A stretch of DNA of 64,000 nucleotides from the NCBI RefSeq assembly GCF_001512305.1, contig NZ_LNUT01000004.1, forward strand, positions 853,757 to 917,756, given 5' to 3'. The stretch comes from Arthrobacter sp. EPSL27 (lineage in GTDB: Bacteria > Actinomycetota > Actinomycetes > Actinomycetales > Micrococcaceae). This document shows, piece by piece, positions 8,650 through 18,236 of this stretch; the first letter of the stretch is position 1; each line of letters opens with the position of its first letter. The notes below the pieces were generated by a model. That model was not told where the DNA came from and did not search any database. It saw only the letters and a list, made by a program, of their open reading frames with translations. The position numbers were made by a program, and so were the translations under genes.

Positions 8650-8836
8650 CAACAGGAGGATCAACCGCATCACGCATTCGCGGTCCTCGGTAGTGATCCC
8701 CGGGAACGGCTTCCACGACGGAAGCCCCGGCCCGTGGGTCTCGATCGATGACCGGGTGCAGTGCAGGCCAGTAGACAGATGCTGGACTGGGTTGATGCGG
8801 CTGGACTCCGTGAATCATGAAACGGAGGTGACTCTC
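8650..8836 (+). ncRNA. Structured pnp 5' leader (candidate Actino-pnp RNA)
   Basis: The ~190 nt between the rpsO terminator and pnp code for no protein and contain clear hairpins, for example GGCTTCC (8708-8714) pairing with GGAAGCC (8720-8726), flanked by CCGGG/CCCGG. Position and lineage match the Actino-pnp RNA motif, a conserved structure described upstream of polynucleotide phosphorylase genes in actinobacteria. I infer the match from context; a covariance-model search would settle it. Confidence 0.5.
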
Positions 8837-11077
8837 TTGGAGGGTCCCGAAATCCAGTTCTCAGAAGCAGTCATTGACAATGGCCGCTTCGGCAAGCGTG
8901 TAATCCGCTTCGAAACCGGCCGCCTTGCCAAGCAGGCAGCCGGCGCAGCCATGGTCTACATCGACGAAGAGACCGCGCTGCTGTCCGCCACCACCGCGGG
9001 CAAGCACCCGCGCGAAGGCTTCGACTTCTTCCCGCTGACGGTCGACGTCGAAGAGCGCATGTACGCTGCCGGCCGCATCCCGGGCTCGTTCTTCCGCCGC
9101 GAAGGCCGCCCGTCCACGGAAGCCATCCTGGCCTGCCGCCTCATGGACCGTCCGCTGCGCCCCGCGTTCGTCAAGGGCCTCCGCAACGAGGTCCAGATCG
9201 TCGTCACCGTGCTGTCCATCAACCCGGACGAGCTCTACGACGTCGTCGCGATCAACGCGTCCTCGATGTCCACCCAGCTCTCCGGCCTGCCCTTCTCCGG
9301 CCCGATCGGCGGCGTCCGCGTTGCCCTCATCGCCGACGAGAACGGATCGCAGTGGGTTGCGTTCCCGAAGCACTCCCAGCTGGAGAACGCCGTCTTCAAC
9401 ATGGTGGTTGCCGGCCGCATCGCGGGCGACGACGTTGCCATCATGATGGTTGAAGCCGAAGCCACCGACAACTCCTGGAACCTCATCAAGGAACAGGGCG
9501 CCACCGCCCCCACCGAAGAGGTCGTCTCCGAGGGCCTCGAGGCTGCCAAGCCGTTCATCAAGGCTCTTTGCGAGGCACAGTCCGACCTGGCAGCCCGCGC
9601 CGCCAAGCCGACCGTCGAGTTCCCGGTCTTCCTGGACTACCAGGACGACGTCTTCGCCGCTGTGGAGTCCGCTGCCGCCGAGAAGCTGACCGCCGTCTTC
9701 CAGATCGCCGACAAGCAGGAGCGCGACACCGCCTCCGATGAGCTCAAGGACGAGGTCGTCTCCTCCCTGGCCGGCCAGTTCGAGGGCCGCGAAAAGGAAC
9801 TCTCCGCAGCCTTCCGCTCCGTCACCAAGCAGGTTGTGCGCCAGCGCATCCTCAAGGACCAGATCCGCATCGACGGCCGCAGCCTGACGGACATCCGCCA
9901 GCTCACCGCCGAGGTCGAGGTCCTGCCCCGCGTGCACGGTTCGGCCATCTTCGAGCGCGGCGAGACCCAGATCATGGGTGTCACCACGCTGAACATGCTC
10001 AAGATGGAACAGCAGATCGACTCGCTGTCTCCCGTCACGCGCAAGCGGTACATGCACAACTACAACTTCCCGCCGTACTCCACCGGCGAGACCGGCCGCG
10101 TCGGTTCCCCGAAGCGCCGCGAAATCGGCCACGGTGCCCTGGCAGAGCGCGCCATCATGCCGGTGCTGCCCTCCCGCGAGGAATTCCCCTACGCCATCCG
10201 CCAGGTGTCTGAGGCGCTCAGCTCCAACGGTTCGACGTCGATGGGTTCCGTCTGCGCCTCCACGCTGTCCCTGTTCAACGCAGGTGTGCCGCTGAAGGCC
10301 GCTGTTGCCGGTATCGCCATGGGCCTGGTCTCCGACCAGGTTGACGGCCAGACCCGCTACGCCGCCCTGACCGATATCCTCGGCGCCGAAGATGCCTTCG
10401 GTGACATGGACTTCAAGGTTGCCGGTACCTCCGAGTTCGTCACGGCCATCCAGCTGGACACCAAGCTCGACGGCATCCCGGCCTCCGTCCTGGCCGCCGC
10501 CCTGAAGCAGGCCCGCGAAGCCCGCCTGCACATCCTTGAGGTCCTGAACTCCGCCATCGACACCCCGGACGAGCTCTCCGAGTTCGCTCCGCGCGTCATC
10601 GCGGTCAAGATCCCCGTGGACAAGATCGGCGAGGTCATCGGCCCGAAGGGCAAGATGATCAACCAGATCCAGGAAGACACCGGAGCCGACATCTCGATCG
10701 AGGACGACGGAACTGTCTACATCGGCGCCACCAACGGCCCGTCTGCCGACGCAGCACGGTCCGCGATCAACGCCATCGCCAACCCGCAGGTCCCGGAAAT
10801 TGGTGAGCGCTACCTGGGCACGGTCGTCAAGACCACCACCTTCGGTGCGTTCGTCTCCCTGACCCCGGGCAAGGACGGCCTGCTGCACATCTCCGAGCTG
10901 CGCAAGATCGCCGGCGGCAAGCGCGTGGACAACGTCGAGGACGTCGTCTCCGTCGGCCAGAAGATCCAGGTGGAAATCACCAAGATCGACGACCGCGGCA
11001 AGCTCTCCCTGTCTCCCGTTGTGGCTGACGAGGCCGGGGCTGGCGACGCTGAGGTCTCCGCGGAGTCCGCAGAGTAG
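8837..11077 (+). CDS. pnp: Polynucleotide phosphorylase
   Basis: A 746-residue exoribonuclease that degrades RNA 3' to 5' by phosphorolysis. It has two RNase PH domains (residues ~15-150 and ~345-545) around a helical linker, then a KH domain ([18 protein letters not shown], ~595) and an S1 domain ([18 protein letters not shown], ~655). I choose TTG 8837 because GGAGG at 8824-8828 is 8 nt away and the protein then begins with [11 protein letters not shown]; the alternative GTG 8828 overlaps that site. A strong hairpin closes the unit. Confidence 0.95.
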   Translation: MEGPEIQFSEAVIDNGRFGKRVIRFETGRLAKQAAGAAMVYIDEETALLSATTAGKHPREGFDFFPLTVDVEERMYAAGRIPGSFFRREGRPSTEAILACRLMDRPLRPAFVKGLRNEVQIVVTVLSINPDELYDVVAINASSMSTQLSGLPFSGPIGGVRVALIADENGSQWVAFPKHSQLENAVFNMVVAGRIAGDDVAIMMVEAEATDNSWNLIKEQGATAPTEEVVSEGLEAAKPFIKALCEAQSDLAARAAKPTVEFPVFLDYQDDVFAAVESAAAEKLTAVFQIADKQERDTASDELKDEVVSSLAGQFEGREKELSAAFRSVTKQVVRQRILKDQIRIDGRSLTDIRQLTAEVEVLPRVHGSAIFERGETQIMGVTTLNMLKMEQQIDSLSPVTRKRYMHNYNFPPYSTGETGRVGSPKRREIGHGALAERAIMPVLPSREEFPYAIRQVSEALSSNGSTSMGSVCASTLSLFNAGVPLKAAVAGIAMGLVSDQVDGQTRYAALTDILGAEDAFGDMDFKVAGTSEFVTAIQLDTKLDGIPASVLAAALKQAREARLHILEVLNSAIDTPDELSEFAPRVIAVKIPVDKIGEVIGPKGKMINQIQEDTGADISIEDDGTVYIGATNGPSADAARSAINAIANPQVPEIGERYLGTVVKTTTFGAFVSLTPGKDGLLHISELRKIAGGKRVDNVEDVVSVGQKIQVEITKIDDRGKLSLSPVVADEAGAGDAEVSAESAE

Positions 11078-11092
11078 TCTTTCCTGACCCAA

Positions 11093-11129
11093 GCAGAGGG
11101 GCCGGTGGATCATCCACCGGCCCCTCTGC
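11093..11129 (+). terminator. Terminator hairpin after pnp
   Basis: An 18-nt arm (11093-11110) is perfectly complementary to 11112-11129, forming a long palindrome just after the pnp stop, followed by GTTAAA. Confidence 0.8.
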
Positions 11130-11186
11130 CGTTAAAGGCAGGTAGGATTGCAGGCAGATTTGGCGCGCGTTTACCGAAAGGCCTCG

Positions 11187-12530
11187 ATGACAGTCGTCCC
11201 CCTGCCGCTTGAGCAGAACCAGCACGCAGACACCCTGATCCACGGAGCAGACGGGGGATCCGAGGTCCGCCGCTCGGTCCTTCCCGGCGGCGTACGCGTG
11301 CTCACCGAGGCGATGCCGGGCCAGCGCTCGGCCACCATCGGCTTCTGGGTGGGCGTCGGCTCCCGGGACGAGGCCCCCGGGCAGCACGGCTCCACCCACT
11401 TCCTGGAGCACCTGCTGTTCAAAGGCACCACGCGGCGCACCGCCCTGGAGATCGCCTCGGCCTTCGATGAGGTGGGCGGGGAATCCAACGCCGCCACGGC
11501 CAAGGAAAGCACCTGCTACTTCGCCCGCGTGCTGGACACCGACCTGCCGATGGCGATCGACGTCATTGCGGACATGATCACCGGCGCCGTGCTGGACCCG
11601 CAGGAGATGGAGCAGGAACGCGACGTCATCCTCGAGGAGATCGCGATGGACAGCGACGACCCCACGGACGTCGCCCACGAACACTTCGTCGCCGCGGTGC
11701 TGGGCACCCACCCGCTGGGCCGCCCGATCGGCGGCACCCCGGACGCGATCCGGGCCGTCGCCCGCGACTCGGTCTGGGACCACTACCGCCGCTACTACCG
11801 CCCGGACGAGCTGGTCATCACCGCCGCCGGGGGACTGGACCACGACGTCGTCTGCCAGCTGGTGGTCGATGCGCTGCACTCCGCAGGCTGGAGCCTGGAA
11901 CCCGACGCCGCCCCGGTGCAGCGCCGCTCCACCGACCGCGCCGACATCACCGGCACCGCAGGCCTGCACGTGGTCAAGCGCCCGGTGGAACAGGCCAACA
12001 TCATCATGGGCTGCCCCACGATCGTCGCCACCGACGACCGGCGCTTCGTGATGAGCGTCCTCAACGCCGTGCTGGGCGGCGGCATGTCCTCCCGGCTCTT
12101 CCAGGAAGTCCGGGAGAAGCGCGGCCTGGTCTACTCGACCTACTCCTTCGCCTCCTCCTACGCCGACGCCGGCTACTTCGGCATGTACGCCGGCTGCACG
12201 CCGTCGAAGGTCCGGCAGGTCCTTGAACTGCTCGGCGCCGAGCTCGACAAGCTGGCCGAGGGCGGCATCTCCGACGAGGAGCTCCGCAAAGCCGTCGGGC
12301 AGCTCTGCGGCGGCATCGTGCTGGCCCTGGAGGACACGGGCTCCCGGATGTCCCGGCTGGGCCGGGCCGAGCTGGTCTCCGGCGAGTACCAGGACATCGA
12401 CGAGACCCTGCGCCAGATCCAGGCCGTCACCGCGGCCGAGGTCCAGGAACTGGCCCGCGAGCTCGCGGCCGCGCCGCGGACCGTCACCGTGGTGGGACCC
12501 TTCGAGGAAACCGAGACCTTCGGCCTCTGA
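11187..12530 (+). CDS. M16 family zinc metallopeptidase (insulinase/MPP-like)
   Basis: 447 residues. The inverted zinc motif HxxEH is HFLEH at residues 71-75, with the downstream glutamate in the ESNAATAKESTCYFA / EMEQERDVILEE region. The second half contains the partner domain (GGGMSSRLFQEVREKRGLVYS). This is the PepR-type peptidase that follows pnp in many actinobacteria. ATG 11187 is preceded by GAAAGG. The physiological substrate is unknown. Confidence 0.9.
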   Translation: MTVVPLPLEQNQHADTLIHGADGGSEVRRSVLPGGVRVLTEAMPGQRSATIGFWVGVGSRDEAPGQHGSTHFLEHLLFKGTTRRTALEIASAFDEVGGESNAATAKESTCYFARVLDTDLPMAIDVIADMITGAVLDPQEMEQERDVILEEIAMDSDDPTDVAHEHFVAAVLGTHPLGRPIGGTPDAIRAVARDSVWDHYRRYYRPDELVITAAGGLDHDVVCQLVVDALHSAGWSLEPDAAPVQRRSTDRADITGTAGLHVVKRPVEQANIIMGCPTIVATDDRRFVMSVLNAVLGGGMSSRLFQEVREKRGLVYSTYSFASSYADAGYFGMYAGCTPSKVRQVLELLGAELDKLAEGGISDEELRKAVGQLCGGIVLALEDTGSRMSRLGRAELVSGEYQDIDETLRQIQAVTAAEVQELARELAAAPRTVTVVGPFEETETFGL

Positions 12531-12612
12531 CCCGCACGCTCCCTCAGCACCGGCGCAGAAACTGCTGACCGTCCATCAGCTCCGGTGGGGAAACTGCCGA
12601 GCCTCCCGCAGA

Positions 12613-13098
12613 TCAGGCGGCGACGGGCGCAGGCTCGGGCACGCGGCGGCACACCGTCGTCATGAACGGGCTGAACTCGCTCGCGCTGCCCAGCCGCAGC
12701 CCGGCGGCATGGGTGAGCTGGCCGTCGTCGACCCTTAGGGTGTGGCGCGCGGTGCCGCGGTCGCTGCGCCGTTCGATGGTCAGTGTGCCGTCGAGCCAGC
12801 TTGCGCGGGCAGGCGCCTCCGGCGGCAGCCCCATGCTGTTGACGTGGTACCAGAGCGTGTCGGGACGGTCGGGGTCCATGGTGAAAACGCCCACGCCCTC
12901 GGTCTTGGTACCGTCGGCATCGGTGTGGCGGTAGCTCATGGTCACCGCCAGGCCGGCGGCGGCACGGGTGAAAACGACCTCGGACGCGGCGCTCCGGGCC
13001 GGACCCCAGGCGGTGGCTTCCCACTGGGTGGTTCCGCTCCAGTGCCCCAGAAACAATTCAAGGGCTTCATGTGCGCTGCCGGGCAGCGGTCGATCCAT
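12613..13098 (-). CDS. DUF1579 family protein
   Basis: 161 residues resembling the DUF1579 lipocalin-like beta-barrel family (LELFLGHWSGTTQWEA near the start, then FTRAAAGLAVTMSYR, GVGVFTMDPDRPDTLWY). ATG 13098 is preceded by CGGAGGAAGC. The function of the family is not known. It stands alone and runs opposite to the transporter operon. The 82 bp between it and the M16 gene hold nothing I can support. Confidence 0.7.
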   Translation of the reverse strand: MDRPLPGSAHEALELFLGHWSGTTQWEATAWGPARSAASEVVFTRAAAGLAVTMSYRHTDADGTKTEGVGVFTMDPDRPDTLWYHVNSMGLPPEAPARASWLDGTLTIERRSDRGTARHTLRVDDGQLTHAAGLRLGSASEFSPFMTTVCRRVPEPAPVAA

Positions 13099-13233
13099 GC
13101 TTCCTCCGGGTGGGCTTCCCTCAGTCTGGTCCCGCCACCATCATCACGCCGTGTCCAGCGGCTGTAAAGGAGCACCGCAGGGTGCGCTCATTATCCCGTT
13201 GCCAAAACGTTGCAGGGCCGGGCCTGGAATCCG

Positions 13234-13262
13234 TTGACACTTCGTGGGTTGCACCATAGATT
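13234..13262 (+). promoter_or_regulatory. Near-consensus promoter of the liv-type operon
   Basis: TTGACA (13234-13239), 17-nt spacer, TAGATT (13257-13262): the best housekeeping promoter in the window. An imperfect inverted repeat, CTGAA...TTCAG at 13272-13293, lies just downstream, where a TetR-type repressor could bind. The operon's own TetR is the natural candidate, by inference. Confidence 0.8.
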
Positions 13263-13344
13263 TGCCGTAATCTGAATCACCTTTCAGGTTCAGCGCAGTT
13301 CCCGTTCGATCTCATGCACAGATTCCATTCAAGAAAGGCATCCC

Positions 13345-14541
13345 GTGAAGGATACAAAGAAGTTCCTGATGGCCGCCGTGATGGCCACCGGGCTCGCCCT
13401 CAGCGCCTGTGCCCCCACTCCGGGCAGCGCGGCGCCGGCCGGCTCGGGCAGCGCAGCCGCCGCCGAACCGGTCAACGTAGGCATCATCTACTCCAAGACC
13501 GGACCCCTGGCCGCCTACGGCGCCACGTACTACGAGGGCCTCCAGGCGGGCATCGACCACGCCACCGGCGGCACCGGCGAAGTCAACGGTGCCAAGATCA
13601 ACCTCACCTACGCTGACGACGGCGGTGACCCGGACAAGGCCGTGACGGCCGCCAAGGACATGATCGGCAAGGGCTACAAGATCATCGGCGGCACCGTTTC
13701 TTCCGGCATCGCGCTCAAGCTCGCCGAGCAGGCTGCCCAGAACAAGGTGGTGTACATCTCCGGGCCCGCTGCCACCGATGCCATCCAGGGCATCAACAAG
13801 TACACCTTCCGCTCGGGCCGCCAGAGCCTGCAGGACGTCGCCACCGCGGGCTCGTTCATCGACACCAACGGCAAGAAGGTGGTGGTCTTCGCGCAGGACA
13901 ACGCTTTCGGCCAGGGCAACGTCGCAGCCGTCAAGGCCGTCCTCGGCGCCAAGGGCGCCACCGTGGAGTCGGTCCTCGTTCCGGAAGGACAGGAACTCAC
14001 CCCGTTCGCCCGCCAGCTCATCGACGCGAAGCCGGATATGGTTTTTGCCGCCTGGGCCGGGGCAACGTCCGGGACCATGTGGCAGACCCTGAGCCAGCAG
14101 GGCGTTTTCGACGCCGCCCCCGTGGTCACCGGGCTTGGCGACGCCTCCACCTTTGGGGCCTACGGCGAGGCGACCGCCAAGATCAGCTTCCTGAACCACT
14201 ACTTCCCCGGAGCCGCGGGCAATGAGGTCGAGAAGACGATGATCTCCGCGGTGGAGAAGGCCGGAGCCAAGGCGGACCTCTTTACGCCCGACGGATTCGT
14301 GGCCGGCCAGATGATCGTCCAGGCCATCAAGGAAGGCGGCTCCGACGCCGACTCCATGGTCAAGGCCCTGGAGGGCTTCAGCTTCGACGGGCCCAAGGGC
14401 AAGACCACCGTCCGGGCCTCGGACCACGCCCTGATCCAGGACATGTACCAGGCGAAGCTGGTCCAGAACGGCGGCAGCTGGACCCCCGAGCTCGTCACTG
14501 TTGTGCCGGGTGACACCGTCGCCCCGCCGGAGAAGAAATAA
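13345..14541 (+). CDS. ABC transporter substrate-binding lipoprotein (branched-chain amino acid type)
   Basis: 398 residues. A lipoprotein signal peptide ends in LSAC (Cys ~23), followed by a Ser/Gly/Ala linker. The mature part is a periplasmic-binding-protein type 1 fold (VNVGIIYSKTGPLAAYG, ADDGGDPDKAVTAAKDMI, GPAATDAIQG, VVVFAQDNAFGQGN). It delivers a solute to the permease encoded downstream. GTG 13345 is preceded by AGAAAGG. The ligand is not evident; the neighbouring acyl-CoA ligase hints at a carboxylic acid rather than leucine. Confidence 0.9.
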   Translation: MKDTKKFLMAAVMATGLALSACAPTPGSAAPAGSGSAAAAEPVNVGIIYSKTGPLAAYGATYYEGLQAGIDHATGGTGEVNGAKINLTYADDGGDPDKAVTAAKDMIGKGYKIIGGTVSSGIALKLAEQAAQNKVVYISGPAATDAIQGINKYTFRSGRQSLQDVATAGSFIDTNGKKVVVFAQDNAFGQGNVAAVKAVLGAKGATVESVLVPEGQELTPFARQLIDAKPDMVFAAWAGATSGTMWQTLSQQGVFDAAPVVTGLGDASTFGAYGEATAKISFLNHYFPGAAGNEVEKTMISAVEKAGAKADLFTPDGFVAGQMIVQAIKEGGSDADSMVKALEGFSFDGPKGKTTVRASDHALIQDMYQAKLVQNGGSWTPELVTVVPGDTVAPPEKK

Positions 14542-14547
14542 CCCGAC

Positions 14548-14582
14548 GCGGCGCTGTGTCGGGCCCCACCGCACAGCGCCGC
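14548..14582 (+). terminator. Intercistronic stem-loop after the binding-protein gene
   Basis: GCGGCGCTGTG (14548-14558) pairs perfectly with CACAGCGCCGC (14572-14582) and has no T-run. Such a hairpin after a binding-protein gene commonly stabilises the upstream mRNA or causes partial termination, giving excess binding protein. Confidence 0.65.
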
Positions 14583-14621
14583 GCTCCTCGACACGACTCC
14601 AGCCAGACACAAAGGATCCGC

Positions 14622-15386
14622 ATGAATTCCCCAGCCCTGCCCGCCCTCGCGGTGGACGGCCTCGGCCTGCAGATCGGCGGTGCCCGTATCCTGCAGGATG
14701 TGGGCTTCACGGTCGGCGCCGGCGAAATGGTCGGTGTCATCGGCCCCAACGGGGCCGGCAAGACCACCCTGTTCAACCTGATTTCCGGTGTTCTGCGGCC
14801 GACGGCGGGCAGCATCGCCCTGAACGGCAGGGACATCACCTCGGAGCCGGTCCACCGCCGTGCCAAGGCAGGGCTGGGGCGGACCTTCCAGACCTCCAAC
14901 CTGTTTCCCCGGCTCAGCGTGCTGGAAAACGTCCGGCTGGCCGCCCAGGCCAAACTTGGCGGCAGTTTCAGCATCCTGCGTTTCCCGTCAGCCTCCGATG
15001 AGGCCACCCGCATCGCCCGCGGCACCATCGACGAGGTCGGCCTCACCGGCCAGCTCACGACGGCGGCCGGGGACCTCTCGCATGGCGAAAAACGCAAGGT
15101 GGAGATCGCCGTGCTCCTGGCGACGGATCCCGCCGTCGTCCTCCTGGACGAGCCGATGGCCGGGGTGGCGTCGGGGGACGTCCCGTCCCTCAGTGCGATC
15201 ATCCGCGGGATGCACCGGGACCGCGGCTGCACCGTGATGATGGTGGAGCACCACATGGATGTGGTCCTGGGCCTCGTGGACCGGGTGGCTGTGATGCACC
15301 ACGGCAGCCTGCTGGCCCTGGACAGCCCGGAGGCCGTGATGTCGGATCCCACCGTACAAAGTGCCTACCTTGGAGAGCCCGTATGA
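14622..15386 (+). CDS. ABC transporter ATP-binding protein, LivG type
   Basis: 254 residues. Walker A is GPNGAGKTT; the signature region is LSHGEKRKVEIA rather than LSGGQ, as in many LivG proteins; Walker B is VVLLDEPMAG. ATG 14622 has AAAGGA upstream. Its stop overlaps the next gene by ATGA. It is one of the two nucleotide-binding subunits of the importer. Confidence 0.93.
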   Translation: MNSPALPALAVDGLGLQIGGARILQDVGFTVGAGEMVGVIGPNGAGKTTLFNLISGVLRPTAGSIALNGRDITSEPVHRRAKAGLGRTFQTSNLFPRLSVLENVRLAAQAKLGGSFSILRFPSASDEATRIARGTIDEVGLTGQLTTAAGDLSHGEKRKVEIAVLLATDPAVVLLDEPMAGVASGDVPSLSAIIRGMHRDRGCTVMMVEHHMDVVLGLVDRVAVMHHGSLLALDSPEAVMSDPTVQSAYLGEPV

Positions 15387-16138
15387 CCGCCGCCGCGGAA
15401 CCCCGTCCCATCCTCCGGATTGAGCGGCTCAACGCCCATATCGCCGGCCAACAAGTGGTGGAGGACGTCTCCTTCACCGTCCCCGCCGCAGGCATTACCG
15501 CACTGCTGGGCCGCAACGGTGTTGGAAAGACCAGCACCATCAAAGCCATCATCGGACTGATCGACCGCACCGGAGCCGTGGAGCTTGACGGCGTGCGGAT
15601 CGAGAAAGAGTCGACGTACAAGATCATCCGCAGCGGTGTTGGGTATGTGCCGGAAGACCGTGAGGTGTTCTCCAAGCTCACCGTGGCGGAGAACCTCCGG
15701 CTCGCCGAGCGCGACGACGCCCCGCGCCGCCAGCTGGTGGAGGAGCTCTTCCCGGACCTGGTGGCCCGGTCGGGTCAGATGGCCGGCACCCTCTCCGGCG
15801 GCCAGCAGCAGATGGTCTCGCTGGCGCGCGCGCTGCTGAACACGAACAAGATCCTGCTCGTCGACGAGCCCACCAAGGGCCTGGCCCCGAAAATCGTCGC
15901 CGAGGTGGCCGAAACCCTCGCCGAGGCCGCCAAGACCGTTCCTATCCTTCTGGTCGAGCAAAATCTGCACGTCGTACGCCAGCTCGCCGAGGGCGCTGTG
16001 GTTCTCTCCGGGGGCCGTGTGGTCCACACCGGCGACGCCCTGGAATTCCTCGACGACGCCGAGCTGACCCAGCGACTGCTGGGCGTCTCCGCTGACCCGC
16101 TGGCTGAGAAATCAGCCGGGAAAGGCGCCGCCCTGTGA
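15383..16138 (+). CDS. ABC transporter ATP-binding protein, LivF type
   Basis: 251 residues. Walker A is GRNGVGKTS, the signature is LSGGQQQMV, and Walker B is ILLVDEPTKG. It is the second nucleotide-binding subunit. It starts at ATG 15383 inside the previous stop and overlaps the next gene by GTGA. Confidence 0.93.
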   Translation: MTAAAEPRPILRIERLNAHIAGQQVVEDVSFTVPAAGITALLGRNGVGKTSTIKAIIGLIDRTGAVELDGVRIEKESTYKIIRSGVGYVPEDREVFSKLTVAENLRLAERDDAPRRQLVEELFPDLVARSGQMAGTLSGGQQQMVSLARALLNTNKILLVDEPTKGLAPKIVAEVAETLAEAAKTVPILLVEQNLHVVRQLAEGAVVLSGGRVVHTGDALEFLDDAELTQRLLGVSADPLAEKSAGKGAAL

Positions 16139-17010
16139 GTACCGTTGTCCTGCTCCTCTTCACCGGCCTGGGCCTTGGCGCCCTCTACTTCCTGGTGGCC
16201 GCCGGGCTGTCCCTGATCTACGGGCTCATGGGCGTGCTCAACTTCGCCCACGGCGCCTTCCTGACCCTCGGTGCCTTCGCCGGCTGGGAAGTCGCCCGCC
16301 GCACCGGCTCCGACGACTGGGGGATCTTCCTGCTCTCCCTGCTGGTCGGAGCGGCCGCGGGCGCCGCGTTCGCGGCCTTCACTGAATTCGTGCTTATTCG
16401 CCGGCTGTACCAGCGGCACATCGAGCAGCTCCTGATCACACTGGGCCTGTCACTGGCCGCCGTGGCCCTGTTCGACGGCATCTGGGGCACCGATCCCGTT
16501 TTCATCCAGGGACCCGCCTGGTTCAAGGACACCACCGAGATCTTCGGGGCCCGGGTTCCCAACGACCGGTTCGTCTGCATTATCGCGGCCGTCCTGGTGC
16601 TGCTCGCCATGGTGTTCTTCCTGAAGAACACGCGCTACGGCATGATTATCCGGGCCGGCGTTGAAAACCGCTCCATGGTGACTGCCCTCGGCATCGACGT
16701 CCGGAAAGCTTTCACGCTCGTGTTCACGATCGGCGGTGCCGCCGCCGGCCTGGGCGGGGTCCTTGCCTCGCACTACTTCGGCTACGTCTCGCCCATGCTG
16801 GGCGGCTCGCTGCTGATTTTCGCCTTCATCGTCACCGTGATCGGCGGGCTGGGCTCGCTGACCGGCGCGGCCATTGCCGCCGTCGCGGTTGCGGTCCTCC
16901 AGCAGTTCGCCAACTTCTACCTCGGCGGCACCGGCGACTTTGTCGTCGTGCTGGCCTTGGCGCTGGTGCTGCTGTTCCGTCCCTCCGGCCTGCTCGGGAG
17001 AACCTCATGA
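16135..17010 (+). CDS. Branched-chain-type ABC permease, LivH type
   Basis: 291 residues with about eight hydrophobic helices (for example LLLFTGLGLGALYFLVAAG and the LSLIYGLMGVLNFAHGAF motif typical of LivH). It forms half of the membrane channel. GTG 16135 overlaps the livF-type stop. Confidence 0.93.
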   Translation: MSTVVLLLFTGLGLGALYFLVAAGLSLIYGLMGVLNFAHGAFLTLGAFAGWEVARRTGSDDWGIFLLSLLVGAAAGAAFAAFTEFVLIRRLYQRHIEQLLITLGLSLAAVALFDGIWGTDPVFIQGPAWFKDTTEIFGARVPNDRFVCIIAAVLVLLAMVFFLKNTRYGMIIRAGVENRSMVTALGIDVRKAFTLVFTIGGAAAGLGGVLASHYFGYVSPMLGGSLLIFAFIVTVIGGLGSLTGAAIAAVAVAVLQQFANFYLGGTGDFVVVLALALVLLFRPSGLLGRTS

Positions 17011-18236
17011 CCACCGATACCGATGCCTCCGGCGTCAACAGTGCCGGCACAGGGGCCAGCCAAGGCACCAGCACCCCCGGCAGCCCCGCGGGACTGCGCC
17101 AGACGGCAGGTGACGGCCGTTCCGCTCCACCGGCCGGGCCCCGCCTGACCCGCCGGAGGATCCTCGGAGCCGCTGCCGGGCTCGCCGGTGTGGTGCTGCT
17201 GGTCCTGCTGCCGCTGTTGAACCTGTCCCTGCCGGGCGTACTGCCCGGACCGACGTACACGCCGGGGTCCCTGCAGCTGCTGGCCATGTGCATGCTGATG
17301 GCCGCCGCGGCCCTGACCTACCACCTGCTGCTGGGCGTCGCCGGGCTCCTCTCCTTCGGCCATGCCCTGTACTTCGGCGCCGGCGTGTACGGGCTGGCGA
17401 TCATCCTCCAGAACCTGGACATCCCGCTGCTGCCGGCCATGGGCCTGACCCTGCTCGTTGTGATCGTGCTGGCCCACGTGGTGGGCAGCATCAGCCTCCG
17501 GGTCAGCGGCATCCCCTTCGCCATGGTGACCCTCGCCTTTGCCCAGGCCGGTTCGGTCATCGTGGGACGCAACCCCGACGGCACCACGGGCGGAGACGAG
17601 GGCCTGTCACTGCGCACCGAAAACCTGCCCGACTTCCTGGTGGGGGTGGTCAACACCCGCAATCTCTACTGGCTGGCCCTGGCCGTGCTGGTTGCCGTGT
17701 TTGTTGTGGTTACTTGGGTGCAGTCCTCGCGCGCCGGCCATGCGGCCGCCGCGGTCCGGGAGAACGAACTGCGGGTCCGCGTCCTGGGCCTGCAGCCGTA
17801 CCTTGTGAAGCTGCTGATCTTTGTGGTGTCGGCCGTCCTGGTCAGCATCATCGGCATGGTGTTCCTGCTCCTCCAAAGCGGTGCCGTGCCGCGGGCCATC
17901 TCCGCGGACCTGACCATCACCCTGCTGGTGATGGTGGTCCTGGGCGGCGTCGGCTCCCGCTGGGGCGCCGTCATCGGCGGGGTTTTCTACACCATCCTGG
18001 ACCAGCGCCTCACGACGCTGGCGAACTCCGACGCCATCGACACGCTCCCGGACATCCTCCGAATCCCGCTGTCTGAGCCCCTGTTCATCCTGGGCACCCT
18101 ATTTATCCTCGTAGTGCTGTTCCTGCCCGGCGGCCTGACGGGCGCCGCGCAGCGGCTGGCCGAACGGCGGAACCGCCGCAGCGGCACCCGGCACAGCACC
18201 GCGGCCTCCCGGGAGATCCTGGAGGAATCGGCATGA
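17007..18236 (+). CDS. Branched-chain-type ABC permease, LivM type
   Basis: 409 residues, longer than usual because of a ~45-residue Ser/Gly/Pro-rich N-terminal extension and a basic C-terminal tail. Multiple membrane helices follow, with the family motif LLLGVAGLLSFGHALYFG and VGSISLRVSGIPFAMVTLAFAQ. It is the second half of the membrane channel. ATG 17007 overlaps the livH-type stop. Confidence 0.92.
   Translation: MTTDTDASGVNSAGTGASQGTSTPGSPAGLRQTAGDGRSAPPAGPRLTRRRILGAAAGLAGVVLLVLLPLLNLSLPGVLPGPTYTPGSLQLLAMCMLMAAAALTYHLLLGVAGLLSFGHALYFGAGVYGLAIILQNLDIPLLPAMGLTLLVVIVLAHVVGSISLRVSGIPFAMVTLAFAQAGSVIVGRNPDGTTGGDEGLSLRTENLPDFLVGVVNTRNLYWLALAVLVAVFVVVTWVQSSRAGHAAAAVRENELRVRVLGLQPYLVKLLIFVVSAVLVSIIGMVFLLLQSGAVPRAISADLTITLLVMVVLGGVGSRWGAVIGGVFYTILDQRLTTLANSDAIDTLPDILRIPLSEPLFILGTLFILVVLFLPGGLTGAAQRLAERRNRRSGTRHSTAASREILEESA

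Noticed and set aside
8817..8831. Four-codon ORF (MKRR) before pnp
   Set aside because: Its codons are simply the pnp ribosome binding region; no start signal of its own.
8861..11113. 750-codon open frame on the minus strand opposite pnp
   Set aside because: The plus strand has an unmistakable PNPase. Long antisense frames are expected at this GC content and the translation has no recognisable motif.
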